From Thalassospira tepidiphila MCCC 1A03514 (GTDB taxonomy: Bacteria > Pseudomonadota > Alphaproteobacteria > Rhodospirillales > Thalassospiraceae): a DNA stretch of 64,000 nucleotides. The position numbers and the translations under genes are program-made. Positions 57,104 through 64,000 of this stretch are shown here, piece by piece. Position 1 is the first letter of the stretch. Each line of letters opens with the position of its first letter. Location: positions 186,001 to 250,000 of the forward strand of contig NZ_JPVZ01000001.1 of the NCBI RefSeq assembly GCF_001662875.1, given 5' to 3'. The notes beneath the pieces were generated by a model. That model saw only the letters and a list, made by a program, of their open reading frames with translations, ran no database searches and was not told the DNA's origin.

Positions 57104-57153
57104 GGGTTTCTCCGATCCTCTATCGGTTGCCATAGTTACCCGTGAACTGCCAT

Positions 57154-57172
57154 TATTCAATTCGAATTAATT
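57154..57172. promoter_or_regulatory. Candidate LysR operator
   Basis: AATTCGAATT (57159-57168) with extended AT-rich dyad symmetry sits in the divergent gap between the transporter and the LysR gene. LysR proteins often bind such T-N11-A palindromes next to their own gene. Confidence 0.3.
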
Positions 57173-57243
57173 GCTATCAGATATCAGCTTTGGCTATATC
57201 TAAAAGGCACATGGATGCGCAAAGCTGCTCAGGATCACGCCCG

Positions 57244-58152
57244 ATGGATATCAAACAACTTCGAAGCTTTGTTCATATTGCCGAACTCGGAAGCCTGTCG
57301 CGCGCTGCAGAGCGGCTTAATTTGTCGCAACCCGCACTTAGTCGGCAGCTTAACCTTCTCGAAGAGGCCCTTGATACCAAACTGCTGGAACGCACCGGGC
57401 GTGGCGTCAAATTGACCGAGGCGGGCCAGATGCTTGCCGAACGGGCCCGCGTGATCCTGACCGATCTTGCCCGTCTTGAAGCCGATCTTTCGGCCCGCAG
57501 CAGTCAGGTGACAGGCCATGTGCATGTCGGCGTTCCGCCCAGCGCCGGGATCGTGATTACCGGGGCGCTGATTGAAACTCTGCGCGATCGGTATCCTGAC
57601 CTTAACATCACCGTTGCCGAAGACCTGACCGGCGATGTGCAGGAAGGACTACTTTCGGGGCGGCTTGATATTGGTATCCTTCATGATGGCATGATTTCAC
57701 GCAGCCTGCATGCCGAACAGCTATGGCGCGAAGATCTGTTTCTGATTTCCCACCCATCGCAGGTCGGCGAGCAGGAAACCGAAATCGCCTATGAAGATGT
57801 TTTGTCCCTGCCACTCATCATGCCGACCAACAAGCACGGGCTGCGCGCCATGATGCAGGAAGCGGCCTTTCGCGCCGGACGGCCGTTGACCCCGGTGGTC
57901 GAGGCCGATGCCCTTCGCGTTTTGGTCGATCTGGTGACGCGCAATGTCGGGCATACCGTCCTGCCACGCAGTTCACTGGTTCAGGAACTTTCGACCGGGC
58001 GCCTCAAGGCACGGCGCATCACCAACCCGGAACTGTCGCGCAAGGTAATGCTGTCCTGGTTACAGGATCGCCCGCTGAGTGCCGGGGGCAAGGCGGTTGT
58101 CGATACATTGCGTGATCTTGCTGGCACCGTTCCGATGGCCAACCAAAAATAA
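57244..58152 (+). CDS. LysR-family transcriptional regulator
   Basis: 302 residues from ATG 57244 (MDIKQLRSFVHIAELGSLSRAAERLNLSQPALSRQLNLLE); ATG 57211, behind AAAGG, would add 11 residues and cannot be excluded. An N-terminal winged helix (1-60) is followed by a periplasmic-binding-like effector domain (about 90-295; VHVGVPPSAGIVITGALIETL). The closest style is the NAC/CbbR-like group with MDIKQLR starts. Its probable target is the divergent DMT transporter gene. Confidence 0.9.
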   Translation: MDIKQLRSFVHIAELGSLSRAAERLNLSQPALSRQLNLLEEALDTKLLERTGRGVKLTEAGQMLAERARVILTDLARLEADLSARSSQVTGHVHVGVPPSAGIVITGALIETLRDRYPDLNITVAEDLTGDVQEGLLSGRLDIGILHDGMISRSLHAEQLWREDLFLISHPSQVGEQETEIAYEDVLSLPLIMPTNKHGLRAMMQEAAFRAGRPLTPVVEADALRVLVDLVTRNVGHTVLPRSSLVQELSTGRLKARRITNPELSRKVMLSWLQDRPLSAGGKAVVDTLRDLAGTVPMANQK

Positions 58153-58174
58153 GTCAGCACTGGCTCTGATAAAC

Positions 58175-58212
58175 AAAACCCCGACCGAAAGATGCTTCGG
58201 CCGGGGTTTTTA
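58175..58212 (+). terminator. Bidirectional terminator between LysR and aldo-keto reductase genes
   Basis: AAAACCCCG, CCGAA, loop, TTCGG and CCGGGGTTTTT form a long stem with Ts on both ends, placed between two convergent genes. Confidence 0.9.
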
Positions 58213-58233
58213 TCATCGTATCAATCGTTGGGA

Positions 58234-59286
58234 TCAGACCGGTGCCTGACTGTCCGACGATTTCTGCCAAAGATTGATACCGGCATCCCCGGCATATTTA
58301 TCGATTTCGGCCAACTCGTCTGCGCTGAATTCAAGGTTATTGAGCGCATCAAGGCTGTTATCAAGCTGCTGAACGTGACGTGCCCCGATCAGGGCAGAGG
58401 TCACCTCGGGACGGCGCAGCACCCAGGCAATCGCCATCTGGGCTAAGCTTTGACCACGACGTTTGGCGATCTCGTTCAGCGCGCGAACACGATTGATGTT
58501 TTCCTCGCTCAGCATGCCTTTCTGGAAGGAGCCTTCGAGGGCGGCACGTGAATCTTCGGGCACGCCATTCAGGTACTTATTGGTCAAAAGGCCCTGAGCA
58601 AGCGGCGAGAAGGCAATGCAACCCATGCCAAGCTCGGAAAGGGTATCAAGCAGACCATCCTCGACCCAGCGATTGACCATCGAATAGGACGGCTGATGAA
58701 TGACGCATGGTGTTCCCATGTCCTTGAGGATCGCATGCGCTTCGCGGGTCATTTCCGGCGAATAGGACGAAATCCCGACATAAAGCGCCTTGCCCGAGCG
58801 CACGATCTGGTCAAGCGCGCCCATGGTCTCGGCAAGCGGGGTGTTGGGATCAACCCGGTGTGAATAGAAGATATCGACATAATCCAGCCCCATCCGCTTA
58901 AGGCTTTGATCCAGGCTGGAAATAAGATATTTGCGCGATCCCCATTCCCCAAACGGCCCCGGCCACATGCGATAGCCCGCCTTGGTGGAAATGATCAACT
59001 CGTCGCGGTGCTTTTTAAGCTCCTGAGACAGGACCTTGCCAAAGTTTTCTTCGGCCGAACCCGGCGGCGGGCCATAGTTGTTGGCAAGATCAAAGTGGAA
59101 CACACCGCGATCAAACGCGCGACGGATCATCGCCCGCTGGGTTTCATAGACATCCACGCCACCGAAATTCTGCCACAGACCAAGCGTGATTTTCGGCAGA
59201 AGCAATCCACTGCGCCCGCAACGGTCCCAGTTTTCGTCGTTATAGCGGTCCGGATTTGCCATCCACTGGGCTTCGACTTCAGCCAT
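58234..59286 (-). CDS. Aldo/keto reductase, YghZ (Gpr)-like
   Basis: A 350-residue TIM-barrel NADPH reductase. Catalytic residues appear in DLANNYGPPPGSAE (Asp and Tyr, about 71-84), IISTKAGY (Lys) and IFYSHRVDPNTPLAET (His). The RCGRSGLLLPKITLGLWQNFGG start and the WPGPFGEWGSRKYL insert mark the YghZ/L-glyceraldehyde 3-phosphate reductase subgroup, linked to methylglyoxal and lactaldehyde metabolism. A role in aldehyde detoxification is likely; the true substrate is unknown. Confidence 0.9.
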   Translation of the reverse strand: MAEVEAQWMANPDRYNDENWDRCGRSGLLLPKITLGLWQNFGGVDVYETQRAMIRRAFDRGVFHFDLANNYGPPPGSAEENFGKVLSQELKKHRDELIISTKAGYRMWPGPFGEWGSRKYLISSLDQSLKRMGLDYVDIFYSHRVDPNTPLAETMGALDQIVRSGKALYVGISSYSPEMTREAHAILKDMGTPCVIHQPSYSMVNRWVEDGLLDTLSELGMGCIAFSPLAQGLLTNKYLNGVPEDSRAALEGSFQKGMLSEENINRVRALNEIAKRRGQSLAQMAIAWVLRRPEVTSALIGARHVQQLDNSLDALNNLEFSADELAEIDKYAGDAGINLWQKSSDSQAPV

Positions 59287-59395
59287 ATATTCCTCCTGCT
59301 TTCAGAAGCGGTTTACCGCTTTTCTTGAATCGATCCAATGCAGTCTTAATAGGGCATTCGACCCTGTTTGTCAGTGCCAAGTACGCTGCGTGAAA

Positions 59396-61420
59396 TCAGT
59401 CTGATTTCTTTTTGATCGGCGCTGTTGAGTTTTGCAGCCATTCACGATGATCATCATCAAGATCATCGGCATACATCGCATAGACCTGTGCGTGGTAATC
59501 GTTAAGCCACTGCAACTCGTCCCTGGTCATCAATTCCGGATCGATCAGTTTGCGGTCAATCGGCGAGAAGGTCAGCGTTTCAAAGCCAAGCATCTTGCGA
59601 TCTGCCCCAATCGGCGCATCGATTTCAGTTACCGCAATCAGGTTTTCAATGCGAATGCCGTATTCGCCTTCCTTATAAAAGCCCGGCTCGTTCGAAAGGA
59701 TCATCCCCGGTTTCAGGGCCACCGTGTTCGGCGCCTTGGAAATGCGTTGCGGTCCTTCATGCACACCAAGGTAGCTGCCAACGCCGTGGCCGGTGCCATG
59801 GTCAAAATCAAGCCCGGCTTCCCAAAGTGGCATGCGTGCCAGCGTATCAAGCTGTTGGCCCGTCGTTCCAACGGGGAATATGGCGCGGGCAAGGGCAATA
59901 TGCCCCTTTAGCACGCGGGTGAAGCGGTCGCGATGTTCCTGCGTCGGGTTCCCGATCACGGTCGTGCGCGTGATATCGGTGGTGCCATCGAGATATTGCG
60001 CGCCGGAATCAATCAGGAAAATCTCGCCCGGGGTCAGATTGCGGTTGGTTTCCGGGGTATTGCGGTAATGGCAAAGCGCCCCGTTCGGGCCACTGCCCGG
60101 AATGGTTTCAAAGCTTGAATCACGGAACAAAGGATCTTCGGCACGCATCGACAGCAACATGTCGGCTGCCGCGCGTTCGTCAATATCACCGTTGGCAGCC
60201 GTTTCATCAAGCCATTTGAAATAGCGAATGATCTTTTCGCCGTCGCGTTTGTGGGCCTTGCGCGAACCTTCAAGTTCGACGTCGTTCTTGCAGGCCTTCG
60301 GAATGGCGACCGGATCACGCCCAACACGCACGGTGGCACCGGCGTCGGACAATTTCATGCGCAGCCAGTCGGCTGCAGTGGCTTCATCCAGACGCACCGC
60401 CTGATTGCCCATCGCGTTCAGGGCATCCCCGAGTTCGCCCGGTGCCCGCAAGGTTGCCTCACCCGACAGCCATTTGAGCGTTTCTGGCGCGATCTTGCGT
60501 TCGTCCATGAAAAGTTCGACCGAGGCATCGCCGTTGATGATCGCATAGCCAAGTGCAAGCGGTGTTTGCGGCACATCGGCACCACGGATATTCAAAAGCC
60601 ACGCGATGCTGTCAGGTGCCGACAGAATGGCGCTGTCGCATGAAATGCGGGACAGGATTTCAGCAATCTGGGTGCGCTTTTCAAAACTGGATTTCCCAGC
60701 ATATTCCATCGGATGTGGCCGAACCGGGCCAAGCGGCAGGTGCGGCTGGGCATGCCAGATGGCGTCAATCGGGTTGGTATCAATCGCGATCAGCTCTGCC
60801 CCAACGGCCTCACAGGCAGACCGCAGATGGGTCGCCTGTTGCACGGTATGCAGCCACGGATCATAAGCAAGCTTCTCGCCCGATTTCAGGTGGTCATGCA
60901 ACCAGCCGACAACTGGTTCTTCGACAAGGTGGCGGTATTCGAACAGATCACGGTTAACTTGCTGGCGCACCTGAATGGTGTAACGGCCATCGACAAAAAC
61001 GGCGGCCTTGTTGCGCAAGACAACAGCCGCGCCCGCAGATCCGGTAAAGCCGGTCAGCCACGCCAGACGTTCGGCCCGTGCTGGCACGTTTTCACCCTGA
61101 TGTTCATCGGCACGCGGCACAATAAAGCCGTCAACGCCCTTGGCCGCCAGATAGGTGCGCAAGGCATCCAGTCGATGGGCGGCGTCAAAATCATCCTTGG
61201 CCATTTTAAAAAGCGTTTTACGCTCATCCCGCAGGGCCAGCAATTCGGCCCGAAGCGCATCATCCGGGGATTGGCAAATCAGATCAATCCAGTCTTCTCG
61301 CGTGCTGCCCTGGGCTGCGGCCAGAACACCGTCAATCAGGTCGATGACAGCGCTAACATCCTTGTCGACATTGGCGGCTTCAAGCAGTTTGGCAAGTTGA
61401 GCATCACCGGAAATGGCCAT
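59396..61420 (-). CDS. pepP: Xaa-Pro aminopeptidase (aminopeptidase P)
   Basis: 674 residues from ATG 61420 (MAISGDAQLAKLLE, after AGAGGA). Two creatinase-like N-terminal domains (VDGFIVPRADEHQGENVPARAERLAWLTGFTGSAG) lead to a pita-bread metallopeptidase domain. The metal ligands are visible: D and D in IDSGAQYLDGTTDITRT, H in DHGTGHGVGSYLGVHEGP, E in LSNEPGFYKEGEYGIRIEN and the last E of that stretch. The length is that of eukaryotic-type long aminopeptidase P rather than the 440-residue E. coli PepP. It removes N-terminal residues before proline. Confidence 0.93.
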   Translation of the reverse strand: MAISGDAQLAKLLEAANVDKDVSAVIDLIDGVLAAAQGSTREDWIDLICQSPDDALRAELLALRDERKTLFKMAKDDFDAAHRLDALRTYLAAKGVDGFIVPRADEHQGENVPARAERLAWLTGFTGSAGAAVVLRNKAAVFVDGRYTIQVRQQVNRDLFEYRHLVEEPVVGWLHDHLKSGEKLAYDPWLHTVQQATHLRSACEAVGAELIAIDTNPIDAIWHAQPHLPLGPVRPHPMEYAGKSSFEKRTQIAEILSRISCDSAILSAPDSIAWLLNIRGADVPQTPLALGYAIINGDASVELFMDERKIAPETLKWLSGEATLRAPGELGDALNAMGNQAVRLDEATAADWLRMKLSDAGATVRVGRDPVAIPKACKNDVELEGSRKAHKRDGEKIIRYFKWLDETAANGDIDERAAADMLLSMRAEDPLFRDSSFETIPGSGPNGALCHYRNTPETNRNLTPGEIFLIDSGAQYLDGTTDITRTTVIGNPTQEHRDRFTRVLKGHIALARAIFPVGTTGQQLDTLARMPLWEAGLDFDHGTGHGVGSYLGVHEGPQRISKAPNTVALKPGMILSNEPGFYKEGEYGIRIENLIAVTEIDAPIGADRKMLGFETLTFSPIDRKLIDPELMTRDELQWLNDYHAQVYAMYADDLDDDHREWLQNSTAPIKKKSD

Positions 61421-62069
61421 GAAGATCCTCTTTAAAACATGTGGGGCATTGGGCAGGTGGTAAGACCTATGTAAGGGTTTGTGCCGATGTCGCGCAAGCA
61501 CCAAAGAACTTTCGGACATACTATGCGCTTTTCACCGCCCGAAACACCGGCGCATGCATCCCGCGTATGAATGCGTTGCAACCTTCGCAATGCACATTAG
61601 CCAAAGGTTAACGTATGACAGTCCCGCGACAAAAAGATGGCCCGTCGGGACGTCAATTTGCTGGAGACCATGAACGGTGATCCGTTTTCCTATTACTGCC
61701 TTGAGCGTCATACAATCCCGTCGTCGCCAGACGGCCTATGACGGCCTTGAGCGCCTGGCCCTTGGTCAGAAAACTGCGCTCGGTCTTGATACTGGCCCTG
61801 CCCATCCGGCAGACGACATTGCGGATCGAACTAAAAACGACCCGCAAGATGATGCCAAGGATACGGAATAACGGATCAATCCCGCCCGGGTTGGTCTGCA
61901 TCAAAAGACGAAGCGCAGGATCACGGTTCATGATCCTTGCGGCATTTTTGTCTTTTCCCTCTGAAACGGCCCTGCTTCTCCACAGCAGGGCCGTTTCTTT
62001 TTGACCAGTCGCAGGCCAGCACGCCATAGTGCCCCAAACAGTAAATCATCATCACGATGCGGAGTGGAA
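61421..62069. other. Intergenic patch with unresolved small ORFs and a terminator
   Basis: Nothing is certain here. On the plus strand a 34-codon frame (61637-61741) and an overlapping 64-codon frame (61677-61871) both precede a strong plus-strand terminator. On the minus strand a 92-codon frame (61653-61931) starts near AAGGATC. Codon usage does not decide between them. A plus-strand small RNA ending at the terminator is another possibility. Confidence 0.35.
61960..62000 (+). terminator. Rho-independent terminator, plus strand
   Basis: AAACGGCCCTGC-N7-GCAGGGCCGTTT followed by CTTTTTG, 70 bp upstream of the SDR gene. It ends a plus-strand transcript for which no secure gene was found. Confidence 0.9.
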
Positions 62070-62807
62070 ATGACCAAGACAGTTCTGATCACCGGTGGAT
62101 CACGCGGTATCGGACGCGCAACTGCTGTTCTGTTTGCTGCCAAAGGCTGGAACGTTGCGCTAAGCTTTGTTGGCAATCAGGAAAGTGCTGATGAAACATG
62201 TGCGATGTGCGAGCGCGCCGGGTTTACCGGCAATGTGATTGCCCGCAAATGCGATGTCCGCGATGAAGACAGCGTTATTGCCCTGTTTGAGGCCGCACGT
62301 GATCGGTTTGGCGCGATTGACGCCGTGGTCAATAATGCCGGCATTGTCGCCCGGCAAAGCACACTTGCGGATATGGATATTGATCGCATGAAAGCCGTGT
62401 TCGATACCAACGTGCTGGGTGCCTATCTGGTTGCACGCGAAGCAGCAAGAACCCTTCGTTCCGGTACCGCCATCGTCAATGTTTCGTCCATTGCGGCAAG
62501 GCTTGGCTCACCTGGCGAATATATCGATTACGCCGGATCAAAAGCGGCAATCGACACCCTGACCATCGGCCTTGCCAAGGAACTCGGTCCGAAAGGGATC
62601 CGTGTCAATGCTGTCCGCCCGGGCATCATCGAAACCGATATTCATGCCAGTGGTGGCCGCCCGGAACGCGCCCATGAACTTGGCCCGAATTGCCCATTGG
62701 GACGTGCCGGCGACCCGCAGGAAATCGCCCAAAGCATCTTTTGGCTTATCTCGGGCGACGCGTCCTATGTCACAGGCAGCATCATTGATGTATCCGGTGG
62801 CCGGTAG
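62070..62807 (+). CDS. SDR family oxidoreductase
   Basis: 245 residues from ATG 62070 (after GGAG). NAD(P) loop TGGSRGIGRATA (about 8-19), NNAGIV, the catalytic serine in NVSSIAAR, YxxxK in YAGSKAAID, and the C-terminal GDASYVTGSIIDVSGGR are all typical. The pattern resembles YgfF/glucose 1-dehydrogenase-type sugar or 3-oxoacyl reductases; the substrate is unknown. It stands behind the terminator at 61960-62000, so it uses its own promoter. Confidence 0.9.
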   Translation: MTKTVLITGGSRGIGRATAVLFAAKGWNVALSFVGNQESADETCAMCERAGFTGNVIARKCDVRDEDSVIALFEAARDRFGAIDAVVNNAGIVARQSTLADMDIDRMKAVFDTNVLGAYLVAREAARTLRSGTAIVNVSSIAARLGSPGEYIDYAGSKAAIDTLTIGLAKELGPKGIRVNAVRPGIIETDIHASGGRPERAHELGPNCPLGRAGDPQEIAQSIFWLISGDASYVTGSIIDVSGGR

Positions 62808-62856
62808 CGAGAGGGATCAAGCCTGATACCCGACGACTTTCCGGATTTGGTTGCTC

Positions 62857-64000
62857 TTAGGGCGTTTCAGGCGTTTCAGGCTTTCCCGGCAAATCGGCAG
62901 ATGCCATCGCCACGTCCTTTGTTTCGCCAAACACCGCGGCCAAGCCATCATGCAATTCAATGATATCAAGTGGCTTGGCCAGTATGCGCGCAACCCCCAA
63001 AGCATTGAAGGCGTCGGTCACTTCGTCTGAGGCATACCCGGTCATCACGACAACCGGAATATCATTGCCAACCTCTCGCAGCTTTTCGATCAGTTTCTGG
63101 CCGGTCATGCCCGGCATGGTCTGATCGGTCAGAAGCGCATCAAAATGTGCATCCGGTGCACTCAGCGCTTCGAGCGCCTTGGCGGCCTCGTTAAACGTAT
63201 CGACGGAATATCCGATCCGCTCCAACATCCGCGCACACAGCCTGAGGTTCTTTTCCTCGTCATCCACGACCGCAAGATGCCCGCCCGCACCTGCCGACAG
63301 GCTGCGGGTTTCGCGCTTTTCATCCGTGGCTTCGCGATCATGTTCGGGCAACAGGATCGCGAACCGGGTTCCCTGCCCCAGACGGCTATAAACCGATATC
63401 TCGCCCTTGTGCCCGGTCACGATGCCATGCACCGTAGACAGACCAAGACCAGTACCCTTGCCCGGTTCCTTGGTGGTAAAGAACGGATCAAAGATCCTTT
63501 TGGCTGTTTCCGGCTCCATACCGACGCCGTTATCCACGACGCTAATCTGGATATAGCGCCCGACCGTCAATAACGGATGTATTTCCAGACTGTCTTCGGT
63601 GACTTCGAAGCGGCTTGCCTTCACGCGAATTTCACCCTGATCGCCAACCGCATGACAGGCATTGGTGATCAGGTTCATCAAACACTGATCAAGCTGTGTT
63701 GCGTTGCCCATCACGGTCATCGATTTCGCCCCCAGTTCGACCTTGATCGAGACACTTGATGGCATGGACCCACGGGCAAAACGAACCGTGCCCGAAATCA
63801 TCGACCCGACATCAATCGGAGAACGTTCGGTTTCTGAATTCCGGCTGAATGCCAGAATTTGACGGACAAGATCACGTGCCCGATCCGCCCCCTGGCGAAT
63901 TTCCATAACATCTTCACGCAGCGGTGAATCTTCGGGCAAATCGGAATAAAGCAGTTCGGCATAGCCACTGATTGGCTGCAGGATATTGTTGAAGTCATGT
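62857..64000 (-). CDS. Hybrid histidine kinase (3' part), HATPase plus receiver
   Basis: Partial: the reading frame is open to the right edge, where it reads [21 protein letters not shown], the H-box with the phosphorylated histidine. The kinase core follows: N-box [17 protein letters not shown]1 [10 protein letters not shown]-box [27 protein letters not shown]-terminal receiver domain has VVDDEEKN, acceptor Asp in [13 protein letters not shown] and Lys in ILAKPLD. NtrB-like HDFNNIL kinases with a C-terminal receiver often act as phosphate sinks; the sensor part and any partner lie outside the window. Confidence 0.9.
   Translation of the reverse strand, partial: HDFNNILQPISGYAELLYSDLPEDSPLREDVMEIRQGADRARDLVRQILAFSRNSETERSPIDVGSMISGTVRFARGSMPSSVSIKVELGAKSMTVMGNATQLDQCLMNLITNACHAVGDQGEIRVKASRFEVTEDSLEIHPLLTVGRYIQISVVDNGVGMEPETAKRIFDPFFTTKEPGKGTGLGLSTVHGIVTGHKGEISVYSRLGQGTRFAILLPEHDREATDEKRETRSLSAGAGGHLAVVDDEEKNLRLCARMLERIGYSVDTFNEAAKALEALSAPDAHFDALLTDQTMPGMTGQKLIEKLREVGNDIPVVVMTGYASDEVTDAFNALGVARILAKPLDIIELHDGLAAVFGETKDVAMASADLPGKPETPETP

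Noticed and set aside
61653-62027. Minus-strand 124-codon frame running through the terminator
   Set aside because: Its 5' part crosses the hairpin at 61960-62000 and has no ribosome site; only the shorter internal frame is kept as a possibility.

Overview
The window is a stretch of alphaproteobacterial chromosome, most like a marine Rhodospirillales of the Thalassospira type. This placement rests on the division/cell-wall gene order, the long-linker FtsZ, the GAAC-N7-GAAC LexA box and the abundance of TRAP and chemoreceptor genes; it is inferred by eye, without a database search. Coding density is high and codon usage is fairly GC-rich, except for a visibly AT-richer patch at about 4.0-5.8 kb. 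No tRNA, rRNA, insertion sequence or CRISPR array was seen. The one certain RNA gene is the RNase P RNA.

Left part (1-16 kb): the start of a D-lactate-dehydrogenase-type FAD oxidase runs off the left edge. It is followed by an AIM24-like protein, a GAF-GGDEF diguanylate cyclase behind two palindromes, and a small accessory patch. That patch holds a GNAT acetyltransferase, a YjhX/TopAI-type toxin with an unusual structured leader, and an overlapping pair made of an unknown protein and an XRE-ImmA/IrrE metallopeptidase regulator. Next come an FMN-dependent glutamate-synthase-like enzyme and a minus-strand operon for a TRAP transporter (dctP-dctQ-dctM) plus a fused ATP-dependent 5-oxoprolinase, probably a pyroglutamate uptake and use system. 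A divergent SDR and a winged-helix regulator lie beside it, and similar palindromes occur upstream of both the regulator and dctP.

Middle part (16-29 kb): two tandem paralogous HBM-type chemoreceptors, DjlA, an ABC-F ATPase, an EamA transporter, an AmiD-like amidase, rnpB with a good promoter, a flavin-binding PNPOx-like protein, an isochorismatase-like hydrolase, CorA and a secreted EF-hand protein.

Core part (29-55 kb): a complete dcw cluster, mraZ-rsmH-ftsL-ftsI-murE-murF-mraY-murD-ftsW-murG-murC-murB-ddl-ftsQ-ftsA-ftsZ, followed by lpxC, bamD, recN and ligA. An array of five CCCAT boxes with exact 10-bp spacing precedes mraZ. Many genes overlap by ATGA, and several begin with GTG or TTG. 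ftsA, ftsZ, lpxC, bamD and recN each have sizeable leaders, and strong terminators follow ftsZ and lpxC. recN has a near-consensus promoter overlapped by a perfect alphaproteobacterial LexA box. In function, MraY, MurG and MurB-F with Ddl make lipid II, FtsW and FtsI polymerise it at the septum, and FtsQ/L/A/Z organise the divisome. LpxC and BamD serve the outer membrane, and RecN and LigA serve DNA repair and replication.

Right part (55-64 kb): an NTF2-like small protein, a secreted SNase-fold protein lacking expected catalytic residues, a DMT exporter divergent from a LysR regulator, an aldo-keto reductase, an aminopeptidase P, an unresolved 0.4-kb patch ending in a strong terminator, a second SDR, and the 3' part of a hybrid histidine kinase running off the right edge.
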